Of a stretch of 64,000 nucleotides of DNA, positions 10,002 through 19,639 are shown one piece after another. The notes beneath the pieces were generated by a model, which was not told where the DNA came from, did not search any database, and was given only the letters and a program-made list of their open reading frames with translations. Origin of the DNA: a bacterium (GTDB taxonomy: Bacteria > Fibrobacterota > Fibrobacteria > UBA11236); assembly GCA_900299345.1 (NCBI GenBank), contig OMJM01000044.1, positions 1-64,000 of the forward strand. The letters run 5' to 3'. The position numbers and the translations under genes were made by a program. How positions within the stretch are numbered: the stretch's first letter is position 1; every line of letters begins with the position of its first letter.

Positions 10002-10763
10002 ATGCTCACACAAACTCTTCCTGTCACAGTCCTTTCTTTTCCCGCCGTTCGTCCCGTCAGCGGCGCGTCGATCTACGACTCACTGCGCAGTATGGATCTG
10101 TTTTCGCAATGGCCCGATGCCGATGTGTTGAAATTGTCCTCCATGGGCCGTGAACGCCGTCTCGACAAGGGCGATGTGTTGATCCGTCAGGATGAGTCCA
10201 ATGGCCGCCACCTTTTCCTTGTGATGACGGGAGAGGCCACGGTGACCTGGGAGGATGCTCAAGGCGTCGAATTGCTGTTGGCCACGTTGGGAACCGGGGA
10301 TATGGCCGGGGAAATGGAGTTGTTTGACGGCGGGCCGCATTGCGCCACCGTTCGCGCGGCAACAGCTGTGCGCGTGCTGGCATTTCATCGCGAAGATATC
10401 CTGCGGGTGTTGAAGGAAAAGCCAGAACATGCGATGGGATTTCTCGGAGAGATTTCACGCCGGCTGCGTCAATCCAATCGTCGTATCACGGGAATTTGCA
10501 ACCACAAAACCCCGCGCCGCGTGGCATCTATTCTGGTTTCCATGCTGGATGAACGCGGCGTTCGCATGAAGGACAGCGACGGTCGCCGTTGTGTGCTGTT
10601 GCGACAACGGCCCACGCAACGCCGCATCGCCGAACTCGCGGGAACCACGCGTGAAACCGTCTCGCGGCTGTTCACCCGCTGGGAAGGCTGGTGCGAGGAC
10701 CGAAACAACGATCTGATGATCTACGACGAAGCCAAACTGCGCCGCATGGCGGGCGAGGAATGA
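10002..10763 (+). CDS. Crp/Fnr family transcriptional regulator
   Basis: cNMP-binding fold and C-terminal HTH (QRRIAELAGTTRETVSRLFTRWE). Start chosen at MLTQTLP; no N-terminal Cys cluster, so not FNR-type. Confidence 0.9.
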   Translation: MLTQTLPVTVLSFPAVRPVSGASIYDSLRSMDLFSQWPDADVLKLSSMGRERRLDKGDVLIRQDESNGRHLFLVMTGEATVTWEDAQGVELLLATLGTGDMAGEMELFDGGPHCATVRAATAVRVLAFHREDILRVLKEKPEHAMGFLGEISRRLRQSNRRITGICNHKTPRRVASILVSMLDERGVRMKDSDGRRCVLLRQRPTQRRIAELAGTTRETVSRLFTRWEGWCEDRNNDLMIYDEAKLRRMAGEE

Positions 10764-10766
10764 AGG

Positions 10767-11789
10767 TCATTCTTCATCGCGCTTGAACACCCGGAACAGA
10801 TAAAACAGCGCGGGAAGGATGAAGGCGCCGCCGACGATCAATGCCCAAGCCAGATTCACCAAGGTTCGTTCCGGAGCGTGGGCGTTGAAGAAAGTCAGAT
10901 CGCCTTGCGGCATGTGGACCAACACTGGAAATTGAAGCCACATCCATCCCGCGAGAATCAGAATCACCTGCATTCCCGCCAACATCCGGGCCCGCCAGAT
11001 TTGTGCATTGCGCAGTGCCAGCCACAACAACGGCAAAGACAAGGTCGCCAGCAGCAGACATCCCATGGCGGTTTTGGAGCGCAGGAATTGCGGAATGAGT
11101 TCGAGCCCATCGAGATGTGCGGAGACAAACACCACGCCTCCCGCCAGCACTGTTGCGGCACTGGCCCAACGCGCTTTGCGGACAAAGGAAAGACGCAACT
11201 CGCCTTCCGGACTTTCACCGATCAAATAAACCGCCGCCAGAAAAGCGAACAGGGCGATGGTGAACAAACCCAAGGCCAGAGGGAATGGCCGAAACCAGGG
11301 GTGGATAAAACCTTCGGCATAACCTGCCGCCGCCGGGTTGATGTTTCCCAACGTCAACGCCCCCATCACCACGCCAAGACAAAACGGCGTCCACACGCTG
11401 GAGAAGATGAAGAAGCCGGAGTACATCCGCTGTGAGCGGCCTTTTACCGCGTCGTAGTGCCGGAAGGTGAAGGAGCATCCCCGTGCAATGACTCCGAGCA
11501 GCATGGCCGTGAGGGGAATGTGAAGATTGACGGACACACGGCTGTACACTTCTGGAAAGCCGGTGAAGAGGATGACCACGATCAAGATCAGCCAGATATG
11601 ATTGGCTTCCCATACCGGTCCCATGGCTTTGCCGATGATTCCGCGCTGTGCTTCGCGTCGTTCACCGCTCATGAAGATTTCGAGCACGCCCGCACCGAAA
11701 TCGGCTCCCGCGAGCAGGCAGTACAGAAGCAATGAGAAGGCCAGAAATCCAATCACCACCCACAGCATGAAGGGTGCGACTTCAAGCAT
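10767..11789 (-). CDS. cydB: Cytochrome bd ubiquinol oxidase subunit II
   Basis: CydB signatures (LAGADFGAGVLEIF; GPVWEANHIWLILIVVILFTGFPEVYS); start chosen at MLEVAPFML. Confidence 0.92.
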   Translation of the reverse strand: MLEVAPFMLWVVIGFLAFSLLLYCLLAGADFGAGVLEIFMSGERREAQRGIIGKAMGPVWEANHIWLILIVVILFTGFPEVYSRVSVNLHIPLTAMLLGVIARGCSFTFRHYDAVKGRSQRMYSGFFIFSSVWTPFCLGVVMGALTLGNINPAAAGYAEGFIHPWFRPFPLALGLFTIALFAFLAAVYLIGESPEGELRLSFVRKARWASAATVLAGGVVFVSAHLDGLELIPQFLRSKTAMGCLLLATLSLPLLWLALRNAQIWRARMLAGMQVILILAGWMWLQFPVLVHMPQGDLTFFNAHAPERTLVNLAWALIVGGAFILPALFYLFRVFKRDEE

Positions 11790-13134
11790 GCGAACCTCCT
11801 TCAGGCATCGCCGAGGGATAATTGCGTGCCACGGCACGGATGTGGCGCAGCATCAACCACGCCACCACGACGGTGAGAAAGAGATAGACCGCAGAGAACA
11901 GCAGGAACGGATAGACGAGTCCGGGCATGGGTGTTACTGCCTCTGCGGTTTTCATGATGCTGTAGATGATCCACGGTTGTCGTCCCACTTCCGTGACCAC
12001 CCATCCGGCTTCCAATGCAAGAAACCCCAGCGGTGTAGCGAGCACGACGAGAATTAAAAAGCGCCTGTTGCCCAGCCATGCCGGTTTGCGCCAGATGAAG
12101 AACAGGGATAATAGCGCCAACCCTGCCAAAGCCGTTCCGCATCCCACCATGATTTGGAAAGCCACATGAACCGGCAACAGTGGCGGCCAAAGCACACGCG
12201 GAAAATCATTCAACCCTTTCACCTCTGCGCGGATATCGCCCTTGGCCAGGAAACTCAACAAACCCGGAACGGGAATGCCGTGGCGCACTTCACGCGCTGT
12301 GGCATCCGGCAGGCCTCCCACGATCAGGGGTGCGAACGTGGATGTTTCGAAATGCGATTCCATGGCTGCCAGTTTGAGCGGTTGTCGGGCGGCCGTGCCT
12401 TTGGCAAGTCGATCGCCGCTCAAGGGTTGAATCAAAGCTGCGCAGGCTCCCACCAACAAGGCGATTCTGAAAGCTTCCCGGTGACAAGAAGAGGGACGGA
12501 ATAGAAGCATCAAGGCGTGCACTCCCGCCACTGCGAACCCTGTGGCTTCGAAGGCAGCCAGAATCATGTGAAGCGACTCCGTTTTCCATCCGGGGTTGAA
12601 CATGGCGGCTACAGGATTGATGTTCGCCGCTTGTCCGCCAATCCAGTCGAAGCCTGAAGGGTTGTTCATCCATGCGTTGGCGCAGACCACGAAGATGCCG
12701 GAGAGGACACCGGAGATGCCGACCACGACTCCGATGCCCCAGTGGACCCAGCGGTTAAGCCGCTTGCGTCCGTAAAGAAAAAGGCCGAGCGCAATGGCTT
12801 CGACGAAGAACGCGGTGCCTTCCCACGAGAACGGCATGCCGATAATCGGCCCGGCGTGTTGCATGAATTTCGGCCAGAGCAGGCCAAGCTCGAAGGACAG
12901 TGCCGTTCCCGAAACCGCGCCCGTTGCGAAAAAGATGGCCACGCCGCGCGACCAAGCCCGGCTGACGTCGAAGTAAACCTGACGACCCGTGCGCAGCCAT
13001 TGGTAATGGGAAATGGCCATGAGAAACGGCATGGCCATGCCGATGGCGGCAAAAACAATATGGAAACCGAGGGAGAGGGCCATCTGCGCCCGCGCGGCAA
13101 GCAGATCTTCCATGATGTGGAAAGTAGGAATCAT
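11782..13134 (-). CDS. cydA: Cytochrome bd ubiquinol oxidase subunit I
   Basis: LLAARAQMALSLGFHIVFAAIGMAMP; GWVVTEVGRQPWIIY; overlaps cydB. Confidence 0.95.
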   Translation of the reverse strand: MIPTFHIMEDLLAARAQMALSLGFHIVFAAIGMAMPFLMAISHYQWLRTGRQVYFDVSRAWSRGVAIFFATGAVSGTALSFELGLLWPKFMQHAGPIIGMPFSWEGTAFFVEAIALGLFLYGRKRLNRWVHWGIGVVVGISGVLSGIFVVCANAWMNNPSGFDWIGGQAANINPVAAMFNPGWKTESLHMILAAFEATGFAVAGVHALMLLFRPSSCHREAFRIALLVGACAALIQPLSGDRLAKGTAARQPLKLAAMESHFETSTFAPLIVGGLPDATAREVRHGIPVPGLLSFLAKGDIRAEVKGLNDFPRVLWPPLLPVHVAFQIMVGCGTALAGLALLSLFFIWRKPAWLGNRRFLILVVLATPLGFLALEAGWVVTEVGRQPWIIYSIMKTAEAVTPMPGLVYPFLLFSAVYLFLTVVVAWLMLRHIRAVARNYPSAMPEGGSHA

Positions 13135-13205
13135 GGCCCGGTATGACGGCTTTTTTTAAATATGCGACTCCACGGCATTCGTCGCTGTTTCGGAAAGAGG
13201 AAAGC

Positions 13206-14024
13206 ATGAGCATCGTCAAGGGAAAAATCAAACCCGCGCTTCCAACATGGCCCATGGGCCTCTGTCACCCTGAAAAATGGTCGCTCGAAAAAATCTGCCA
13301 GGTTGCGAAACAGTTTGGAATGGAAGCGGTTGAGGTCGTGAACCCCGAGGATTTTCCGACGTTGAAGGCTCACGGACTCACCTGCGCCTTGACCATGTCC
13401 CACTGGTTCATCAAGGGGCCGAATAACCGCGCCCACTGGGATGAATGCATGGCGGCCTTGCGCAAGGGGATCGACGCCAACGCAGAATACGGCTTTACCA
13501 ATGTGATCACGTTTTGGGGTTACGAGGACACCACCGCAGATGGCGGCAGCAGAGTCAGCCTCGAAGAAGGCAAGAAAAATCTCATCGAGTTTTACCGCCA
13601 GATTGCGCCGTATGCGGCGGAGAAGAAAGTGCAGATTCTTCTGGAAGCTTTGAACACCCGCGACCCCGCGGACTGGAAAGGGCACCCTGGATATCAAGGC
13701 GCCAACGTGGATGACTGCATGGAGGTGGTCAAGGCGGTGAATTCTCCCGGCCTCCGCCTACTGCTGGACATCTATCATGTGCAGATCATGAACGGCGATC
13801 TGGTTCGCCGCATTCAGGAATACAAGGACTACATCGGTTACGTTCAGGCCGCCGGCGTTCCGGGCAGGAATGAACTGGATGAGAGCCAGGAGATCAACTT
13901 CCCCCTCATTCTCCGCACTCTGGCGGAAAACGGCTACCGGGGTTACTTGGGTCTGGAATTCATCCCGACCAAGAAGGATCCGATGGAATCCATCGCCGAA
14001 ACCGTGAGCTGGTTCAACGCCTGA
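13206..14024 (+). CDS. Sugar phosphate isomerase/epimerase (TIM-barrel, hydroxypyruvate isomerase-like)
   Basis: AP-endonuclease-2/xylose-isomerase-like TIM barrel pattern (LLEALNTRD; LLLDIYHVQIMNGDL; YLGLEFIPT). Confidence 0.85.
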   Translation: MSIVKGKIKPALPTWPMGLCHPEKWSLEKICQVAKQFGMEAVEVVNPEDFPTLKAHGLTCALTMSHWFIKGPNNRAHWDECMAALRKGIDANAEYGFTNVITFWGYEDTTADGGSRVSLEEGKKNLIEFYRQIAPYAAEKKVQILLEALNTRDPADWKGHPGYQGANVDDCMEVVKAVNSPGLRLLLDIYHVQIMNGDLVRRIQEYKDYIGYVQAAGVPGRNELDESQEINFPLILRTLAENGYRGYLGLEFIPTKKDPMESIAETVSWFNA

Positions 14025-14064
14025 TCGCCTTGTATACTCTTTCCCCGAAAGTACGGGTGGGGTC

Positions 14065-14769
14065 ATGAGTCCATTTTTGTTGCGCGAGGAAATTCAGACG
14101 TTACGCGAAAAACGTCAGGGGGTTCTTTCGCCTGAGTATTACCGCGAGCTTTCTGATTTGTTGTTGACGGCCGGGAAAATTCCCGCCGCCATGAATTTGC
14201 TCGAACACGCGTTATTGAACAGAGAGCGGTTTTCCCCCAATCCTTCCGTGTTAGGGCTTGAAGAGGTCCGCGCCTGCTTTCGTCGTGGCCTCGAATATGC
14301 CGATGCCTGTCTTTACGAGGAAGCTGCCGACTGCCTGATTCAGGCGCTGGAAGCGGGTTACGACACCTTTGAAACGCACTATTGCCTCGCCGGTGTTTAC
14401 AAGAGTCTCGGAAATCTGAATCTTGCCGGGCAGCACTGTCGCAAATCGCTGGAGCACTATCCTGCTTTTTCTCCGGCTTTTATTCTGCTGGGCTCCATTG
14501 TAAAACTGGAAGGGCGCCTGCCCGAAAGTATTGATGCGGTCCGGCAAGCCTTGTCCATCGACCCCGATTGTGCCGCGGCATATTACGATTTGGCATGCTA
14601 TCTGGCTCTTGCGGGCGACCGTGAACCCGCATTAGATGCCTTGGAACAAGCGCTGGCCAAGGGTTTTGAGGATCTTGAATGGTTATTACGCGACCCAGAT
14701 CTCGATTCGCTGAGAAAGCTGCTGCGTTACGAGCTTCTTTTGCGTTTTCATAACCCCAAAAACGGCTGA
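14065..14769 (+). CDS. Tetratricopeptide repeat protein
   Basis: Repeated TPR-like helices (YEEAADCLIQALEAGYDTFETHYCLAGVYKSLGNLNLAGQHCRKSLEHYP). Confidence 0.8.
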   Translation: MSPFLLREEIQTLREKRQGVLSPEYYRELSDLLLTAGKIPAAMNLLEHALLNRERFSPNPSVLGLEEVRACFRRGLEYADACLYEEAADCLIQALEAGYDTFETHYCLAGVYKSLGNLNLAGQHCRKSLEHYPAFSPAFILLGSIVKLEGRLPESIDAVRQALSIDPDCAAAYYDLACYLALAGDREPALDALEQALAKGFEDLEWLLRDPDLDSLRKLLRYELLLRFHNPKNG

Positions 14770-14918
14770 AAATCCGCATTTCTTGCCCGCAAAATGCGGG
14801 GCAGTTGTTATATTCCATCGGCTTTTTTGACAGGGTAATAACCCCTTGCAGCGCTTGCTTTTAGCGGCGGTGGAGGAGTTTTTGCCGCCACGCTTTTTCC
14901 TTAAGGATTCAAAACAGC

Positions 14919-17591
14919 ATGAAAAGGGAAACCGGCCTTCGCACCATCGTCCTGATCGGAGTTTTGTTGCTCTGCATCTGGAGTCTGGTGCCCACCTTGC
15001 TTGTCTTCACCAAGAGCAACGATCCCAGCCTGCCTCTCGAGCAGCGCACACGGGAGATTTACAAGAAAGAACATCCCACGGTCGCCTCCAAGGCTCTGAA
15101 CCTGGGCCTCGACTTGGCGGGCGGAACCCACATCATCGTTGAAATCGACAAGTCCAAGCTGGACGAGTCTGCCCAGCGCGACGTGCTGGATCGCTGCCTT
15201 GAAATCATCCGGAACCGCGTGGACCAATATGGTTTGAGTGAACCCGTCATTGCCAAGTCCGGCAACAACCGAATCGTGGCCGACCTTGCAGGCATGGATG
15301 CCGAGGATGCGCGCAAGCTGATCGGAGCCACCGCTTTGCTGGAGTTCAAGCTTGTGCCTGAACCCCAGGAATTCAAGCCTGTATTGGACAAGTTGGACGC
15401 ATTCCTTGCGGCCCGCAAGAAAGGCCTCAAACCCGGAGCAGCGGATCTCGCAGCCGCCGTGAAGCCCTCTTCCTCGGTTGAGAACGTCTTTGGACGCGTG
15501 GTGTCGGATACTGGCGCTACGACAAAACCCGCTGCGATTTCCGCAATGGGAGATACAACCAAGAAAAACGACACGGCCGTGGCCGCGATGGACAGCAACA
15601 AGACAGACACGACTGCTGGTGAATTGGCGCTGAAGGATCGTCCTTTCAGTTCGATGCTGGTGGGATTGGGCCGCGATATCGGCGTTCCCGCCGAGAACGT
15701 GGACAAGGTGCGCCAGATTCTGGAAGATCCGGAAATGCGCGAAATCATTCCTTCGCGCTATCAGTTCCTCTGGGGTCGCGACGTTGAGGATTTGGGTGGC
15801 GGCAAGAAGGTTCGCCGCTTGTACATGCTCAAGCATCGCGCTGAGATGACGGGCAAGGATATTTCCGACGCCAACTTTTCGCATTCACAGGGCGGTCTTA
15901 AGGCGGGCGAGCTGGAAGTCGGCCTGACGTTCAAGGGGTTGGGTCCAAAAGAATTTGCCCGTGTGACCGGAGCAAATATCGGACGTCAATTGGCCATTGT
16001 GCTCGACTCCGTGGTGTATTCCGCGCCTGTTATTCAGGGCCGTATTCCCAATGGTCGTGCCTCCATCACGGGTGTGAAGAACATTGTTGAAGCAAAGCAA
16101 CTGGCCGTAACCTTGCGTGCCGGTTCGCTGCCTGCCCCCATGAAGATCGCGGAATTGCGTTCCGTGGGTCCGAGCTTGGGCGAGGAAAACATTCACAAGG
16201 GGCTTCTGGCGGCCCTGGTCGCATTGCTGTTGGTGGCCGTGTTCATGGTCATCTATTACCACGGTGCCGGCTTGATTGCGGACGTCGCGTTGTTGTTGAA
16301 CGTCGTGATTCTGTTCGCCGTGCTCTCGGCATTCCACGCTACACTGACGTTGCCGGGCATTGCCGGTATCGCCTTGACCATCGGTATGGCTGTGGACGCC
16401 AACGTGCTGATCTTCGAGCGCATTCGTGAAGAATTGCGGCTTGGTAAATCGCCGCGCACCGCGATTGACATTGGTTACAAAAAAGCGTTCAGCGCCATTC
16501 TTGATTCGAACGTGACCACGCTGGGAACGGCGGCCATTCTGTATTACATCGGCGTTGGCCCCATCAAGGGTTTCGGTTTGACGCTGATGGTCGGTCTCTC
16601 GGCCTCGATGTACACGGCCATCGTCGTCACCCGTTTGGTATTCGACTACCTCCTCGCGCGCCGCGAAGTCAAGGAGCTCAGTATCGGACGCGGCATCGCC
16701 TGGTTCCACAAGGTCGATATCAAGGTCATTCCCTGGGCGCGCTACTATGTGGGCCTGTCCATCGCCGTGTTCCTGCTTGCCGCGGGAGCCATCGCCGTGC
16801 GCGGCCTGAACTTCGGCATCGACTTCACAGGTGGACACGTCTATCAAGTCCGCATGCAGGAAACGCCGGACGTGGAAAAAATCCGTCATAATGTCACCGC
16901 TGCGGGATTGGAAGAACCGCAGGTGCAGACCGTGGGCTCTCTGAGTGAAAACAGAATCCTTGTGTCCGTGGCCAAGGTGGCCAATGATTCACTCGCTCGC
17001 GAGCAGATTCACGCGGCCGTGGGTTCGGGCGTGATTGAAAGCGAGGACACCGTCGGTCCTTCGGTGGGCAGCGATTTGCGCATGTCCGCTTTGTGGTCCA
17101 TTCTGGCATCGCTGGTGTTGATCGTGCTCTACATCTGGTTCCGCTTCGGCCGCAATGGCCTCGGTTTCGGTCTGGGTGGCGTGTTGGGTCTGGTCCACGA
17201 CTCCATCATCACGCTGGGCTTGTTCGCACTCTTCGGGCGCTCCATCTCGCTCGACTTCGTGGCGGCCATTCTCACCATCATCGGTTATTCGCTGAACGAC
17301 TCGATCATCATCTTCGACCGCATCCGCGAATTGACCGGCACGGCCAGCCTGAAGGAAAGTTTCGCGACGCGAGTGAACAGCGCCAACAACCAGTGCCTCA
17401 GCCGCAGTATCATCACCCACGTCACGGTGTTCTTCACCGTGTTCATCATGGCTATCATGGGCGCATCAGAAGTGCGTGACTTCAGCATCGCCATGATCAT
17501 CGGTGTGGTGGTCGGAACTTACTCCACCATCGCGGTGGCCTGCCCCTTTGTGGTCTGGTGGGATAATCGCCGGCTCAAGGCCTCGACGTAA
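14919..17591 (+). CDS. secDF: Protein translocase subunit SecDF (fused)
   Basis: SecD half (LGLDLAGGTHIIVEID; GMAVDANVLIFERIREE) and SecF half (GIDFTGGHVYQV; GYSLNDSIIIFDRIRE) in one ORF. Confidence 0.96.
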   Translation: MKRETGLRTIVLIGVLLLCIWSLVPTLLVFTKSNDPSLPLEQRTREIYKKEHPTVASKALNLGLDLAGGTHIIVEIDKSKLDESAQRDVLDRCLEIIRNRVDQYGLSEPVIAKSGNNRIVADLAGMDAEDARKLIGATALLEFKLVPEPQEFKPVLDKLDAFLAARKKGLKPGAADLAAAVKPSSSVENVFGRVVSDTGATTKPAAISAMGDTTKKNDTAVAAMDSNKTDTTAGELALKDRPFSSMLVGLGRDIGVPAENVDKVRQILEDPEMREIIPSRYQFLWGRDVEDLGGGKKVRRLYMLKHRAEMTGKDISDANFSHSQGGLKAGELEVGLTFKGLGPKEFARVTGANIGRQLAIVLDSVVYSAPVIQGRIPNGRASITGVKNIVEAKQLAVTLRAGSLPAPMKIAELRSVGPSLGEENIHKGLLAALVALLLVAVFMVIYYHGAGLIADVALLLNVVILFAVLSAFHATLTLPGIAGIALTIGMAVDANVLIFERIREELRLGKSPRTAIDIGYKKAFSAILDSNVTTLGTAAILYYIGVGPIKGFGLTLMVGLSASMYTAIVVTRLVFDYLLARREVKELSIGRGIAWFHKVDIKVIPWARYYVGLSIAVFLLAAGAIAVRGLNFGIDFTGGHVYQVRMQETPDVEKIRHNVTAAGLEEPQVQTVGSLSENRILVSVAKVANDSLAREQIHAAVGSGVIESEDTVGPSVGSDLRMSALWSILASLVLIVLYIWFRFGRNGLGFGLGGVLGLVHDSIITLGLFALFGRSISLDFVAAILTIIGYSLNDSIIIFDRIRELTGTASLKESFATRVNSANNQCLSRSIITHVTVFFTVFIMAIMGASEVRDFSIAMIIGVVVGTYSTIAVACPFVVWWDNRRLKAST

Positions 17592-17610
17592 AATCAAACC
17601 GCTCGACATA

Positions 17611-17647
17611 AAAAAGGCCGCTGGATTCCAGCGGCCTTTAATTTTTT
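17611..17647. terminator. Bidirectional intrinsic terminator between secDF and the convergent AraC-type gene
   Basis: AAAAAGGCCGCTGGATTCCAGCGGCCTTTAATTTTTT: strong stem with A tract and T tract. Confidence 0.9.
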
Positions 17648-17658
17648 CATTGATTCTC

Positions 17659-18471
17659 TCAGTCGTCTGAAAGACCGCCCGCTCCGGGGTCAATCATTCC
17701 GAGCGGGTAGAAGCGCGCCTGTTCCGGCTTTTCACGGAAGCAGCGGCGGAACTCCTTGGGCGTCATGTTTTTGTACTTCACGAATTGCTTGGTGAAGAAG
17801 CTGTGGTCGTAGAATCCTGCTTCGAGCGCAATGTCCGAAATGGATTTGTCGGTGCCAGTGAGCAGACGGCACGCCACGTTGAGCCGCACCATGGTGAGGT
17901 AGCGGTTGGGTGTCACCTGAAATTCGCGTTTGAAGCGTCGTGCGAACGAAGGGGAACTCATTCCCGCCATCACGGCGAGGCTTCCCGTTTGAATCGGATT
18001 GGAATAATTCCGCAGGATGTGCTGGATGATGGGCTCCATCGTGCGATAGGGTTGCAGGGCTGAATTGGCCTTGCGCAAATCCTTCGACACGCCGGCAATG
18101 CCGATGACGCCGCCATCTTTGTCATGCACCGGAATCTTTGTGGTCTGATACCAATCCACCAATCCATCCGCCGTGGGGATGAGTTCGCGTTTGTCGATTT
18201 GGGGCTGTCCCGTTCTAATGACCATCGAGTCATCGTGACGGTAAGCGTCAGCCTGCGAACGCCAGAAGAAATCATAATCCGTAAGGCCGATCATCTGATC
18301 TTCGGAAGACACGCCGAGGCTTTCGCAAAAGTTGCGATTGCACATTACGAAGCGGCCATTGTTGTCCTTGACGAAGAAATAAATGTCCGGGACGTAATCG
18401 AGAACATTGTCCCCGATTTCGTGCTCACGCAGGGCAGAAAGGAAAGAAGATTTGATTTCAGCGTTCGTCAT
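17659..18471 (-). CDS. PAS domain-containing AraC family transcriptional regulator
   Basis: N-terminal PAS (DNVLDYVPDIYFFVKDNNGRFVMCNRNFCESLG) and C-terminal AraC HTH (ISDIALEAGFYDHSFFTKQFVKYKNMTPKEFRR). Confidence 0.9.
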   Translation of the reverse strand: MTNAEIKSSFLSALREHEIGDNVLDYVPDIYFFVKDNNGRFVMCNRNFCESLGVSSEDQMIGLTDYDFFWRSQADAYRHDDSMVIRTGQPQIDKRELIPTADGLVDWYQTTKIPVHDKDGGVIGIAGVSKDLRKANSALQPYRTMEPIIQHILRNYSNPIQTGSLAVMAGMSSPSFARRFKREFQVTPNRYLTMVRLNVACRLLTGTDKSISDIALEAGFYDHSFFTKQFVKYKNMTPKEFRRCFREKPEQARFYPLGMIDPGAGGLSDD

Positions 18472-18544
18472 TTTTTGTGCTCGCGCTTTCCTGAAGGACA
18501 GATACTAAAAAAATATACGTGAAAACGTCATTTTGTGCTGAAAA

Positions 18545-19639
18545 ATGCCCGTTGCGAGGGATTTGTTAATTGCTCTCTTTTCTGTGATGCCACCAATGGA
18601 CAGGGACCAAAAATTCATGGAAATGGCTTTTGCCGAAGCCGAAAAAGTGAAAGGAATGACGTTACCCAATCCGCCCGTGGGGGCGGTGATGGTCAAAGGC
18701 GACCACATCGTCGCCAAGGGAGGGACCCGGCCCGCAGGCCAAGCCCATGCCGAAATTGTTGCATTGAGGCGGGCGGGTGTTAATGCTCGTGGGGCAACGC
18801 TATATGTCACTTTGGAGCCTTGTTGTCATTTTGGAAAAACTCCCCCATGCACTAAAGCCATCATTGCAGCCGGGATCAAACGGGTCGTAATTGCCTGCCA
18901 GGATCCAAATCCGAAGGTTTCGGGCAAGGGAATAGCGGCGCTGCGGAGGGCTGGAATCACCACGAAAGTCGGGGTTTTGCAGACGCGAGGACAATGGTTT
19001 TACGAAGGATTTTTCTTTTATATCACCCACAGGCGTCCAAAAATCATTCTGAAAATCGCACAAAGTCAGGATGGACGGATCAATGCGCGGGCTGGCGTGG
19101 AAACACGGATTACGGGCGCCAAAGCAAAAGTTTTTTCGCATGGTTTGCGTGCTCAATCAGATGCCGTGTTGATCGGCGGAAAGACCCTTCGGGTCGATAA
19201 CCCTGCCTTGACTCCGCGATTGCATCCAGGCTCAATTCCGGAAGCTCTTGTTTTGACTCGAAAACATCGATTTTTAGCCAAATACAAGCTTTTTTCTGCA
19301 AAGAGAGTCTCTAAGACCACAAAAGTGAGCTTATCACCAAGTTTGGATTCGGATAAAAAAAAGGCCCATGCCCTGATAGAGCTCTTTCAGCAAAAAGGGT
19401 ATCACATGGTCTTGGTGGAGGGCGGACGCTCCGTATGGGCTCCCTTTTTAAACTCCGGGCTTTTCGATACCCTGTATTTATTGACCGCTCCGGTTCTGTT
19501 TCCCAAGGGGGAACGGTGGGTTTCAAACCTCAAGCCGGGATGGGTTAAAACCCTTGAATTTCATAGATTTACCCCCTTCGGACCGGATATTTTGGCCGAA
19601 TTTCGGAATGTTTACGGGCATCGTACAAGAAAAAGGTGA
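18545..19639 (+). CDS. ribD: Bifunctional riboflavin biosynthesis deaminase/reductase RibD
   Basis: HAEIVAL and PCCHFGKTPPC zinc-deaminase motifs, reductase domain; start may be 18590 (MPPMDRD). Confidence 0.93.
   Translation: MPVARDLLIALFSVMPPMDRDQKFMEMAFAEAEKVKGMTLPNPPVGAVMVKGDHIVAKGGTRPAGQAHAEIVALRRAGVNARGATLYVTLEPCCHFGKTPPCTKAIIAAGIKRVVIACQDPNPKVSGKGIAALRRAGITTKVGVLQTRGQWFYEGFFFYITHRRPKIILKIAQSQDGRINARAGVETRITGAKAKVFSHGLRAQSDAVLIGGKTLRVDNPALTPRLHPGSIPEALVLTRKHRFLAKYKLFSAKRVSKTTKVSLSPSLDSDKKKAHALIELFQQKGYHMVLVEGGRSVWAPFLNSGLFDTLYLLTAPVLFPKGERWVSNLKPGWVKTLEFHRFTPFGPDILAEFRNVYGHRTRKR

Noticed and set aside
18472-18590. FMN riboswitch upstream of ribD
   Set aside because: No recognisable RFN-element core sequence, and the intergenic space of about 100 nt is short for one.
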